A stretch of 64,000 bases of DNA from Roridomyces roridus (lineage: Eukaryota; Basidiomycota; Agaricomycetes; Agaricales; Mycenaceae). Positions within the stretch are counted from its first letter, which is position 1, and every line of letters begins with the position of its first letter. The position numbers and the translations under genes were made by a program. The stretch is from positions 3,100,001-3,164,000 of the forward strand of contig JARKIF010000001.1 of assembly GCA_029378245.1 (NCBI GenBank). Direction: 5' to 3'. The notes beneath the pieces are model-generated. The model saw nothing but the letters and a program-made list of their open reading frames with translations. It had not been told where the DNA came from and made no database searches. Shown here one piece after another: positions 22,687 through 33,212 of the stretch.

Positions 22687-23431
22687 TCACGCTAGGAAAG
22701 TGATTTCAGCATCTTGAAATCGGGTGACAAAATGGTAGGACTGACAAGATGCGACGAGAGTCCAGGTCTGCTGCGACTGTAAAGTGGTCGAAACGGGATA
22801 CAAGTTGACCTGTCCAAAGAAGATGTGAGCATTCATCCGCGATCCTTTCAATTGAGCGGTAACGAACCGGCGACTGAGCCGAATTTCCTGCGGTTGCCCA
22901 GGACGTCAGAGTGTGTCCGCTGGTAACCTCGACAATTCTACTATATGTGTTAGCACGGGATTCATATTCAGTTCGCGTAGGAAAGCCCGTACCGAACGCC
23001 GTTGCCGCTAACAGTTTGAAGAGAAAAGGTGGCAGGAAAATATTCCGACACGATGAGACCAGCGAAATGGGGGTTGCCGCCGAAAGGCGCCGTCGGGTAC
23101 GACAGCTTCAGAGTCGAGTTCTGGGCATTGGCGATGATGAAGTTGGATCCTTGGGCAATGAGGGACCACTAGAGAAAAATACGGCTTAATTCTGGAGCTG
23201 TATTCAGGATGCACCACAGCCTACCTCTTGGTTCAGTTGGTTTGAAAAGCTGACGGGAAGCCCGGTGACGGCGGTGCCTTCACCAGGAGGAGCGTCATTG
23301 ACGAGGTTGAGACCCTTGCCTTGAAAGTCGTTGATGTTGATGAAGCCGGGAACATCTGGTGCGGGAGCGGCGGCGCCAGCGACCGTGATGGCAGAAATGA
23401 GGGCAGCGCTAAGAGCGAGGATGAACTTCAT
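22687..23431 (-). CDS. Small secreted protein, beta-trefoil-like
   Basis: Four exons. Exon 1 from ATG 23431 encodes MKFILALSAALISAITVAGA, a clear signal peptide, then PDVPGFININDFQGKGLNLV and LPVSFSNQLNQE. Later exons give WSLIAQGSNFIIANAQNSTLKLSY, FSLQTVSGNGVRRIVEV, HTLTSWATAGNSAQSPVNLYP and QQTWTLVA. The spacing of the W-x-L/I repeats (NQEWSLIA ... QQTWTLVA) suggests a ricin-B-like beta-trefoil fold, common in secreted fungal lectin-like proteins. The lectin QxW motifs are not clearly present, so sugar binding is uncertain. Length is about 180 residues. Introns start with GTAGGC, GTACGG and GTTCGT. Confidence 0.75.
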
Positions 23432-23568
23432 GTTAAGGCAACTCTGAGGAGGGAGTGTTACTGAAGATTGCTCAGAAGGGGTGGATTTATAGGTTTTCAA
23501 CCAGAGACCGACCTAATCATAGCGATCTCGACGTCCAGATGAATTGAGTATCAGAGGACAGGGCGAAC

Positions 23569-23683
23569 AGGTGTCCCGTGCGGACCAGGGTGTTTTACTA
23601 CTGGATGACAGCAAAAATGCTCCGTGAACAGAAATTTCTGAATAAGAAGAAGAGGTTCATGAACACCAATGAAAATGTCAACC
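23569..23683. repeat. Diverged direct repeat, copy A
   Basis: Matches 23835-23930 at about three quarters of positions. Shared words include GTGCGGACCAGGGT, TTGGATGAC/CTGGATGAC, GTGAACAGAAA and ACCAATGAAAA. The downstream copy abuts the broken coiled-coil gene fragment, so the repeat may mark a duplication or insertion event there. Confidence 0.75.
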
Positions 23684-23834
23684 AGCCCTTCGTATCCAGC
23701 TCACCGTTGTGAAAAAGGCAGTCGAAGCTCAAAGAGTGGAGACCGAACGACATGACTCAGGCGTTTAGTCAGACGGATGCACCGTGGTTGGGCAAGATTA
23801 CCAGGAGTATCAGAAAAGAATTCGAAGGGAAAAT

Positions 23835-23930
23835 AGGTGTCCCCGTGCGGACCAGGGTATGTTACAGTTGGATGACTGCAACAATGCTTCGTGAACAGAA
23901 ACTTTCGTGAAAACCAATGAAAACCGGCCC
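23835..23930. repeat. Diverged direct repeat, copy B
   Basis: Second copy of the element at 23569-23683, about 266 bp downstream and in the same orientation. It runs directly into the coiled-coil pseudogene at its 3' end. Confidence 0.75.
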
Positions 23931-24320
23931 TTGCTAGTTGCGAGATTCCGGGACTCGATGCACGGAGTCCTGGAGCCGTACCAGAGACAGATTGACGCGG
24001 ACACCAACCGTCTGCAGGAAAAAATAGACCGTCTCTCGGATGAAGTATCCAGCACGCGCAAGGAGGCCGGGGGGTACAAAGCTGGAATCGGCAACATTAT
24101 CCAGGCTTCGAGGGAGTCTCAGCTCAGGCAGCTCAAGGAGTTAGAGAGTCTGCTGGGTGTGGTTTCGAATACCGTGGCTGAGGGGGAAGAGGATACTGCG
24201 ACCGGGAAAGAGACGTTGATGGGCAAGTTCGATTTGTTTGAAGCTGCCAGGGGTTGAGAGGATTTCGAAGGCTCTTGAAGAGTTCGAGAAGGTGGAAGGT
24301 AGTGAGTACTGAGTAGATTC
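23916..24320 (+). pseudogene. Fragment of the coiled-coil gene (copy of 19096-20085)
   Basis: The frame reads RFRDSMHGVLEPYQRQIDADTNRLQEK..., RLSDEVSSTRKEAGGYKAG, QLRQLKELESLLGV, closely matching the coiled coil of the intact gene (RVRDSMRQIFETHQRQLDADTDRLQEK...). The Pro-rich first half is absent and there is no ATG. Near 24245 an extra five bases (GAAGCTGCCAGGGGTTGA against GAAGCGGGGGTTGAC) throw the frame into a stop, after which GVERISKALEEFEKVE continues in another frame. It is therefore a truncated, frameshifted duplicate. Confidence 0.82.
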
Positions 24321-24775
24321 CTTTAGACGTCTCATTTTCAAAGTTCCTCAAGAGACGAGCCTTGGGCTCGTCGAACCGAGCGCCGAAACCGCGTAGAATG
24401 TCGAGATTTCAAGGTGCCCAGAATTTAGAAAGACCACATGTGAGCAGACACCTAACGTCAGGGCCGATGAAGCACACCTCTCGTCAAGTCTGCGTTGCCA
24501 TTACGCGCCCACGCGGGATAGGTTCCCTCAGAATCTATAGCCTGAGAAGACGAATTCGAAATGAGTGCACGAAAAACTTGGAAGTCGTCGGCCTTACAGG
24601 AAGAAGTCAAGTTTTCTGCGCTTCAACGTCGCGCTGAAAATCTTTTGCGACTCTGAGTGGCCATGTAAGTGCAGACAGGCCTCGGAGGTGCATCGCGACG
24701 CGTGGCGGGACGTGGTGTAGTGAAGAGTCAGCCGCGTCACAATCTTGATCCCGACCACCAACGTCGACTCTCGCC

Positions 24776-25857
24776 ATGGGAGTTGCGCCGGAGATTCCAC
24801 CAGAAGTATTAGACGCCATACTCGACACACTTGCATCAGACAACGAGACTCTACAGAGTTGCATCCTGGTCGCTAAAAGATGGGTTGCTCGCAGCCGCAG
24901 GCATCTCTTCCGACATATCCACGTCCAGGGCCAGTCCTCTCTTGACCGATTTTTGAAGCGTGTCCAGGTTTTCGGGCATGGGGCTCATTCCTTGACCCTC
25001 AGCCAAGTATTATCGGAACGAGCATATTATAAGCTGGCCGCAGACGCCGCCGACTTGTCCTCCTTCACATCCCTTACCTGGCTCTCTCTTCGCGGCATCG
25101 AGTTCCCAACTTTTCACGCCCTCGCACAACTTATGGCGTCTTCCCCGAGCTTAGAGAACATTCTTCTCGTGGGCGTGAAGTGGAGCGACTCGGATGGCGA
25201 GAGATCGACCACCATAAAACGCTTTCCTTGCCTTCGCCAGCTCTACATCTCTTGTCTCCATCCAGAGCCTATCATTGACTGGTTCGGATGCCATGGCCTT
25301 CCTGAACTGCACCATGTGGGCATAACCCTATGCCCTGCGATTACCCCGTCCCAAATACTCGCATTCCTGGCCAAAATCCCTCTCGCTCATTTGGACGTTG
25401 GCCCGGATAATGCTCCAGGCTTCAGATCTTTTGGTGAGCTCAATTTCCAGTAGGACCCGCGTCCAGTCCCTGACATTCGTCAGTCGACTTGGTATCCGCG
25501 AAGCATGGACTGGTCGTGCATTCAACGATCTACGCCGAGAACAAGGACTGCACGCGCTACGAGGTTCTTCGCCGTCCGCGTCCGAATGTGCAAACTGCAC
25601 CTGCGCATCCCCTGGGCACTCGTATGATACACCTCACCCACACATCCATATTCTGCGACCTGCACTTCCCCGAATCATCGTCGACCGAGCAGTACGACTG
25701 GGAAGGCCTCGACTATATCTTCACAAGCTCGCGGTTCAGTACCATCCAGTCATTCGTCCTTTTCTCTTCCTCGCCGCTGCATGAGCGGACGGTGAGGAAT
25801 AACCTCCCGATGAGCAACCGCCGTGGCGTGCTCGCTTTTTCGCAGATGGGGAAATGA
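24776..25857 (+). CDS. F-box-like protein, two exons
   Basis: Exon 1 is 24776..25433 and exon 2 is 25484..25857; the 50-nt intron begins GTGAGC and ends CGTCAG and restores the frame, giving 343 residues. The N-terminus MGVAPEIPPEVLDAILDTLASDNETLQSCILVAKRWVARSRRHLFRHI is the F-box-like signature, and the rest is a degenerate LRR region (LTWLSLRGIEFP, LRQLYISCLHP). The C-terminus WEGLDYIFTSSRFSTIQSF...LPMSNRRGVLAF has the closing pattern common in these Agaricomycete proteins. Without the intron the gene would look broken at 25451. Likely an SCF adaptor. Confidence 0.85.
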
Positions 25858-26184
25858 TTTGAGGGATGTTGGGTCAAATAAGAACTTGCTCATGTATTAT
25901 AGTCGTTCTGGTAGATATAATGGCACCCTTCTCGTGCACTCGAGTAGGAGGAAGTGGAAGAGTGACGGCGGTTAACATGTGATCGCTACTTTGCGCTTCC
26001 TCGTTTGTTCCACACACCTCTCTCTCTCTCTCGTCAAATCGCAATCTGCAAGTACTAAGCCTGGCGGACTCGAGGTGGCCTTAGTTGCCAAGCCTCCTCC
26101 GCGTGTTCATTGACCCGAATCACATCATGCAATTGACCTCGACAAGAGCAAGGCTGTGGCATTCCCAGTGCTCTGCCCAGTACC

Positions 26185-27526
26185 ATGGACCGTCTCCCCA
26201 ACGAGCTGCTCGAACAAATCTGCGTCCATCTCACCAAAGATGATCTGCTGCGAGCACTCAGACTCTTTTCGCGCCTCCGTCAAGTCGCCACCCCCTTCTA
26301 CTTGTCCTTCTACGGAATCTCTCACTCCGACGTCCAGAAGGGCACAGTGACGCTCAATGTTCCTCTCTGGGACCCATTCATCGCCATCCTCGTCGCGGCG
26401 TATGCGTGCCCGATACAGAAGCTCGTGTGTTTCGAAAAAGAAGACGCGGACTGGAGCAGCGTACGAGAGACTGCTCGGCGTCCTTGCAGCCGTGCCCAAG
26501 CCCATCCCGCACATAATCATCTACAATAGATTCGATTGGGAATTCAAAACGGCCAAACGGGAGACGCTTGTAGCGGATACCGTCGCGCGGTTACCACAGT
26601 TGACGACCGACACGTTGTTGTTCATGGAGGATCGCTCCACGAGAATCTCCCGTCCTCGACGCAAGTACGGCGGTCTTCTGGGGCGGGTTTGGCGAGGTGC
26701 CGTACGCCAAGAACGTGCCATAAAGGAAGGGCTAGTCTTCGGCGACTGGCTGCGCATCCAGGCTTTGCCCGGAAAGTACACGCTCGTCACCCTGGTGGAC
26801 CAGAGCGCCTCTCTCGTCATAAAGCCCATCCCAGAGCTTCCAAAAGACGTGTACTCGTCCTTCATCTCGGCGATCGACTATGGACCGCTCCTTTTCCGCC
26901 TGTCGGTGGAGGAGCAGACCAGGATCCCGCATGCACAATTCATGGAACTGCTTCGTCGCCATCCGGACCTCCGTCGTCTCTCGTGCAAACCTGGGTCCAT
27001 CCAGCGGTCCTCTTTCGTCGCCGGGTTACCCTACACGGCGGAAAGTGGAATCAGAGAACTCTCCGCCCCCGCTGCCTACATCCCATACCTCCTCCCCGCT
27101 GCTCCCCGTGTGAACGAGATCTACGTTCCCTTCCCTCAGAGCAGGACATTCGACACCACAGGCTACGTCAGCGCTCTGAACGCCATCGCCGCCCTCCCAT
27201 CATACAATCCCGGAATCCAACTCGTCCTCTCTTTCAATCTCGAAGCCACTGCTCTCCCATGGGAGGTCAGGAATTCGAACGAATCCAGTGCACATGCCGC
27301 CCCCGAAAAACATCTCACCAGCGTCACCTCACTCGTGCTTTCCTCCAGCGGCCGCCTGCGGTATGGTCAATATACCCTCCGGGCTCTTCCGCGCTGGATC
27401 ACATTGTTCCCGAGGCTGCACCGCGCGTCATTTGCGCACAATGCCGTCGATTTGCCTGAAACTCTGACCAAGGCTGAGCGCAGGCAGTTGATAGACGCTG
27501 TCCAGGCAGCGTGTCGAGACGGGTAA
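26185..27526 (+). CDS. F-box-like protein, probable frameshift near 26460
   Basis: ATG 26185 opens MDRLPNELLEQICVHLTKDDLLRALRLFSRLRQVATPFYL, a good F-box-like start, and continues to FEKEDADWSS. From there the coding signal moves to the next frame (YERLLGVLAAVPKPIPHIIIYNR) and stays open to TAA-free TAA/TAG stop at 27526 (QAACRDG). One surplus base between 26458 and 26462 explains it, either as a real mutation or a sequence error. An alternative is a 70-nt intron 26400-26469 (GTATGC...GAGAG) that keeps the frame but removes a sensible stretch. The C-terminal part has LRRLSCKPGS and LRALPRWITLFPRLHRASF. Confidence 0.7.
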
Positions 27527-27573
27527 AGATATAATAATATTCCAATCTACTAGTCCTTCACTACATCTAGATA

Positions 27574-29234
27574 TCAACTCCTCTTCATCCCCCAATCCGC
27601 GTACTCGACTGCCCATCGATGGGAAAGCGGACTCCAGTCGGCATCAAAATTCCCGTCATTGGCCTGCCTGCATTGATACGGCTTCTCCGGCTTCTCGTAG
27701 CGCAGGTCCAAGACCACCTCGGGTGAAGATAAGATGATGTCCGATCGTTCGCGAGCAAAGGCAGCAGCTACACGGGAAAGCCCAGAACGGGCTTCCAATA
27801 ATGTAAGTAGATCCCCGTCCGAGCCAAGGTCCACACCAAACGAGGATATACTTCGCAAACGGGGACAGAGCGTCTCGCTATTCACGAGGAGCTCCAAGAA
27901 GGGTGTCTGCATCGGACCGCTGTGGTGCACAGACCACCGCGATTGGTGCAGGCTCAAATCCTCGAGTGCGGGGAAACGCGCGAGACACTCGCGGAGGAGG
28001 TCGCGGGAGACGGGGGTAGACGTGCTGAATCCGAGGTGGACGAGCTTCTCCGGAACTTTGAGAGCCGAAAGATCGAGTGCAGCGGCGGCTTCGTACTCTA
28101 TCGAAGAGAGATTCGGAAAGCAGGTATGCTCCAAGAACTGCGCCGTAGCGTACGAGGAGTGCGCGATGAGGCAAAGCTCGCGCATATGCTCCATCAAGAT
28201 GGGATCGTCTCCCGTAATGAGAGCGTCGGAGGGAGGGCCGATGAGCTCGAGTGTGAGATTTTGCAGCTTGGGGCATTGTTGCAATATGTCGATGGCCCGG
28301 CCAACCACCAGTCCGAGCGTTGGGAGCGACAAATGAGTCAGCTGCGCCCAAAAGAAACCCGGCTGCATGGCGTGCCAGGAGACGGTCCCGCCCTGATATT
28401 TGTTGATCGAAACGCGCTGCAGACCGGCGCCCCCGATGAAACGCAGGAACGGATGGCCCAGGTCAATGCCCTTGGCCTGAATCGAAACTGTTTGCAGCAA
28501 CGGAACGATGTCAGGCTGGAGGTTTTCGAGCGGAAGGAGGGATCTAATGTCGGGGACGACGAAACGGACGTCTCGCCACTGATGCGAATACTCGGTGAGA
28601 GTGGCCAGAAGCATTGTCCCTTCTTTGAATGTGGTGTATTCGGTCCACGCCTCGGACGAATGGAAGGACAGTGAGAGGGGACGTCCGCGGGATCTACCCA
28701 ACCAGGTCCTGAGACCCCAAGCAACCTTCTCCAGCCCAGCCCACATATTCTGCGACGGCACTGTGATATGGAGCGATGACCAGAGATATGGCATCGACAG
28801 AGCGAGAGTCCGCCATTCGCTACAGACGCGAGAAAGCAGGAGCGGCGCGTCGGTGCGTGTCATCGAGGGGTATCCATCCTCCGGTAGCGACATGGCGAAA
28901 ATCTCCTCCAAAACCTCATACGGGAGCCTCTGGATCGTGCAGGTCGCAAGCTGCACGTGGGCTTCGACGAATTTGGTCAATCCGTCCCGTCTATGAGTGA
29001 GCTGGTCGAGGATGCCCTGCAGATGCTGGATGCGTCCGGAAAGATCTGTGAGCTCCAGCGATGGGCTCAGAACAAAGTCGCGAATGAGGCGACACTCCGC
29101 GTCGGACGGGACGATGTTGGTGTAGAGTAGATCCTTGAACGGTGTCGCTATACTAGGAGGAGCATTAGAAGGACTCGAGAGAATATTCAGGACACCTACT
29201 CGAGAACTCCCGGTGGAGGGCGGCGGGCAGGCAT
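27574..29234 (-). CDS. F-box-like protein, two exons
   Basis: The long open frame (to 29247) lacks an ATG, but ATG 29234 opens MPARRPPPGVL and a 47-nt intron (29199..29153, GTAGGT...CCTAG) joins in frame to DIATPFKDLLYTNIVPSDAE. A coiled coil (LSGRIQHLQGILDQLTHRRDGL) precedes IQRLPYEVLEEIFAMSLP and SRVCSEWRTLALSMPYLWSSL, the F-box-like core, then a long LRR-like region. Total is about 538 residues. It is divergent in sequence from the other F-box genes, so not a recent tandem copy. It lies tail to tail with the frameshifted F-box gene, 47 bp apart. Confidence 0.87.
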
Positions 29235-29761
29235 AGTTCTGGTCCAAAAGTCACAAGAGCGGGGATGTGAAGCTCAAGAGCAGGCAGGGGGTTTGTATGT
29301 AACAACCCACCAAGCGACCCGAGCGGTCGAATACTAATCGTTCGCAATTTTAGGTTCCGGTGAGGTACTCTGTACCAGTCAGTGGTCAGGCATCTGCAAA
29401 TCGCGAAAATCTTGGACACATACCGGTCGAGCGCCGACGTCCTGGATTCAATGAGCCCACCAGCCTCGTCCATCCTAACCTGGTTGTCCACTCGCCGCCG
29501 ATAGTGAAAACGCGGATGTTGATACTAAGCTTGCCGTCGTACTTTTTCGAGTATTACCATCTTCGCTTCAGAGTGCAGGCTGGATGCATACCAAACCGTG
29601 GTGATTGTCGTGGTCGGGAGCAAGGAGCGGGGATCACAAACATCGGCTCAACATCTCCGTCGGCGATCCTCAGATTTTCAGCACAGATTATATGGTAAAA
29701 TAGCTTATAGTAATACTACTGTCCATGGTATGTACTATGTATCTCTGTCCATAACATCCCC

Positions 29762-31325
29762 TCAGACAACAACAGGCGCAGGAGTCGGCTCCGGCATCCG
29801 CACGTACTCAAACTTGTCATCGCGCCTCTTCTTCGCAGCACCAACCGTCGGGCTTGGGATGTTTGAGCAGCTGGACGACTTGGCCGCAGTGTGAGCAGAG
29901 GGCGTCGGTTTCTGGCCTTGGAACCATGTCGAGGTGCCATACACACCCATCGGCTCGCTGCAAAGAAAAATTCTAATCAGCGGCCGCGAATCTACTCGCA
30001 AACAAAAACGACCCACTCGTCGTCACCGAGACAGTTCTCGTACTTGCCAGCATCGTAGTTGGCCGGCATGTTCTGCGTTCATCGGTGAGTAATGGATTCC
30101 ACCTTGACCAGGAAAAGGACACGCACCCAGAAGCAACCCATGACGTCGTAGATGTGCTGGCAGTTGCGGGCAGCGTTGGGACCGACACACGCACGGAAGC
30201 AGAACTCAGTGTCGGAGATGAAGCTGGTCCACTCGTGGTACTGGAGCGCGTTGCCGAAGCTGTTACCGAAGACGAGACCGCCAATCGGGTTACCGTTGCC
30301 GTCCGCACCGTGGGGGTCGAGCTCGCCTCCGCTGTCGCCGCCGGGGATGTTGAGCTTGGTAAAGTCGCCAACACCAGTGACCTGGACGTAGTCGGGCGTC
30401 TTGACAAAGTGGACGCCCTTGAGAGCGCCGTTGGGGATGGTGCGAGTGCCTCGGCCTGACTTTGTACACCAGGCTACCTCGTCGCGCTCAGTGTCACCGA
30501 TCGAGCCCACGCTGGGGGGTGCCCAAAGACAGAAGTCGTCGGCAGAGCTGGGTACGGTCGTCAATTCAAAACTCGTAAGGAACGACCGCAAAACGCACTT
30601 GATCCAAGCCGTCTGGCACTTGGAGTTCTGGCTGGAGGTGGTACCGCATGCGTTGGTGCCGCTCTGGCCGTTCTCAGAGGTAGTGGGGAGGGAGCTCGCC
30701 GAGTAGCCGACGTTCCAGACTTGGTTAGGGTTGGTGTTGCTACAGTCCCAGATTTGAGGCTAAAAAGAGCGTTAGAATCCCCCGTCGCCCTTCTGAAGAA
30801 GAAATCGTACACGATTGTTGTCGGTAGTCTTTCCATCGGTCAAGTCCATGCACTTTCCGTGGTTGGTCCACGAGAGGTGGTTGTCGCCCGTCCACCAGAA
30901 CTGTTGGTTAGGATTGTGGTTCGTCGAGCAAGTCCAGATCTGAAACTTGTTGCCGTTCGTTGTGCTGCCACCCACGACATCGAGGCACTTGGAGTTGCCA
31001 AAGATCTTGATGCTGCCGTCGTTGAAGGTCCACTTTTGCGAGGTGGCGCCAGTACAGGTCTGGATCGTAACAATGGCGCCGTCGGCGTTGGACGCAGCCG
31101 TCAAGCACTTTCCTGCACAGCGGGATGAGGTTTTGGGTAGATTCAGACTGGGCGAGCTCACCGCTATTGAGGCCTGGCTCGATGAGGAGCTCTCCGGTGT
31201 AGCTAGAGCGGGCTCAGCTGATTTACACCGCCAAGGAGGAGAAAAAAGACGAACGCAGGGGTCTGGGCGACAACGAGGGCGATAAAGAGCGAAAGCGTCG
31301 GTGCGACGCGGCGGGAGAATAGCAT
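29762..31325 (-). CDS. Secreted CBM13 (ricin-B-like) + 'macrofage activating glycoprotein'-type protein
   Basis: ATG 31325 opens MLFSRRVAPTLSLFIALVVAQ, a signal peptide. Splicing at GTTCGT...CTCTAG gives PAYTGELLIEPGLNSGKCLTAAS. The first half is a ricin-B trefoil with repeats KWTFNDGSIKI, QFWWTGDNHLSW, QVWNV, each with the Q/K-x-W core and KCLD/KCMDL partners. The second half (CLWAPP, GDTERDEVAWCTKSGRGTR, DYVQVTGVGDFTKLNIPGGDSGGELDP, CQHIYDVMGC, GVYGTSTWFQG) is the conserved basidiomycete domain found in proteins named macrofage activating glycoprotein. About six introns. Probably a cell-wall or extracellular glycoprotein that binds carbohydrate; the enzymatic role, if any, is unknown. Confidence 0.87.
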
Positions 31326-32455
31326 CGTAAAAAGAGTGTGGGCGGGTAAGGAGTGTGGTGCGGGGTTGAAGCGCAAGAGAAAGGGTTCTCTTGCCAAGCA
31401 ATTTTATATGCGATCGGGCACGTTAGCCCCTGCCATCGGATCCCACGACGCCGACAGCGTGTTTCATCTCCACAATCCCAGCGTTTTTGTATTTCCTGGT
31501 GAAAAAGGTTTGAGGAAGGACCTGACGAGAAAGCAGAGTCTTCCGAGATTTTTTCCCATCTTTTGCTCGATTTTCACTGTGGTTATCGAACTTGAGGGGC
31601 CTGGGGCGTTCAGGGGCAGTTGTCATCTGACCAGGATCGTCCAAGAATGGCCAAACTCCTGCTTGACTTGGTTGCATTTGGTCCTATCAGCGGAGGGAAA
31701 GGAAGAAGTCGACTCGGAAAGGTAAACACGCGCCGTTTGACCCGACACGCGCCCACGGGTTAGTAATACTGATGGACACGCGTCGCGTCGAGCCCCTGTT
31801 GATCGCTGAAGCTTGAAGACGGCGCTGGATGACAACGTCTCAAACAATTCCATGCTTTTCTGGCGCATCCATGAACTGGAATTCGAACGCGTGGAATGTT
31901 TTTACACTTACTTGGGCAGAAAAATGATGAAAATATTCAGTCCTTTTCGGAATTCTTACCCGGGCCTTCGATTTCGTCTGGTTGGCAACTGGTTGGTCAA
32001 TTGAGAAGCGTCCGATTCCGCCGCTTTGAAAGTCGGGACGGACGGGAGCAGAGCGAGTACCTAGTGCGCTTGGGCCGTTGCCACCGCCAACGTGACATGA
32101 CTCGTGGGCCGCTGCAAGGAATGCCATAACGGCGCACATAGCCATAAAAGTTCTACGGCCAGGAGTGAAAGCTCAACTTGAAACGCCCTTGGTCCCGTCG
32201 CAGAAGCCTTCAGTCTTGAAATTCCCCAGTGCTTCCAGCCGTCTTGGGAGAAAATACTCTGCGTATGGAAGAGTGTGCTTGAATGGTCAAAGTGTGAGTC
32301 AAAGAGCGACGGAACAAAGCTTTGTCAAAGCACAACTCAAAGCGACAGCCTCATGGCCACTTTGGAGACCTTTTACCAAAGTGGCGTCCAAATTAAGCAA
32401 TTTTAGCAGAGCTTAAAAAGCGGGATTGCACTGGACGAAAAATGCATCCCCAGAA
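31326..32455. other. Intergenic, divergent promoter region
   Basis: About 1.1 kb between the divergent CBM13 and HMG-box genes. Only unsupported open frames; no repeat or RNA gene is recognised. Confidence 0.5.
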
Positions 32456-33212
32456 ATGTCTCCCTCTTCCTCCAAGTCTCACATACCGCGCTCTCCCAAC
32501 GCGTTCATCTGCTTTCGTTCGCAGTTCGTCAGCATGCGCAAAGCCTCTGGGTACTCGGGCCCAGGATGTCCGCAGGAGCATAACTCCAAGTTGGCCGGGG
32601 AGGTCTGGAATGCCATGAGCCCCGCAGAGAAGCAGCCTTACTTTGTAATGGCCGAACAATTGAAGCAGGAGCATATGGTGCAGTACCCCGACTACAAGTT
32701 CAAGCGCAACAAGAAGCCTGGCTCGAAGTCGGAGTCCTCCTCCTCATCCAGCAGGTCGTTGCGCACCAGTACTAGCTCGCAGCGGTCTTCTGGGAGTCGG
32801 TCCAAATTCCCTGAGGCGCCCGCGGCGGCCCCAGTACCGAAATTCTACCACCCCTCATCTCCATACCCGCTCACCGCACCGGACGCCGTACCCATCCGTG
32901 TATGTACTCTCTTCGATGCAACCAACCAAATTTTTTTCTGACATGCCACCCTACCAGCACCCTCAACCACAATACCCACACACGTACTCGGAGCGTCACG
33001 ACGCGTGGAGAAACAGCCCGTCTCAATTCGGCAGTGCAGCTCCCAGTCCCAACGCGTACCCAGAGATCCCTGTGCATACCATCAAGTCCGAGCCCGACTC
33101 ACAGCCCAACTTGGAGCAGGATTTCTCTGCGCTCTGCGATTGGGAGTACGATTTTTCTGCCCAGTCGTCTTCTCATTCGCATGTCCACAATTCGTATTAT
33201 CGTTCTCGTTGA
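32456..33212 (+). CDS. HMG-box protein (putative transcription factor)
   Basis: Two exons with an intron of about 59 nt (GTATGT...ACCAG near 32900-32958). The N-terminal HMG box runs HIPRSPNAFICFRSQFV...HNSKLAGEVWNAMSPAEKQPYFVMAEQLKQEHMVQYPDYKFKR, with the RPxNAFxxFR and W..L...EK.P core of the sequence-specific (SOX/MATA-like) class. A Ser-rich linker (SESSSSSSRSLRTSTSS) and a Pro/Tyr/Ser-rich C-terminal half follow, with an acidic end (EQDFSALCDWEYDF) that could be an activation segment. It is probably a nuclear regulator. No homeodomain or pheromone-receptor genes are nearby, so this is not a mating-type locus. Confidence 0.88.

Noticed and set aside
25434..25483. Frameshift in the F-box-like gene at 24776
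   Set aside because: A canonical 50-nt intron restores the frame and gives the expected C-terminal pattern, so the gene is intact.
26536..27459. Open frame of 307 codons in the third frame over the F-box-like gene
   Set aside because: Arg/His/Pro-rich shadow of the real coding frame; no start context or motifs.
27922..28674. Long plus-strand open frame (250 codons)
   Set aside because: It is the antisense shadow of the F-box-like gene at 27574-29234, which has clear family motifs.
32456..33212. Mating-type locus signalled by an HMG-box gene
   Set aside because: No homeodomain pair, pheromone receptor or MIP-type neighbour is present; HMG-box genes are common elsewhere.
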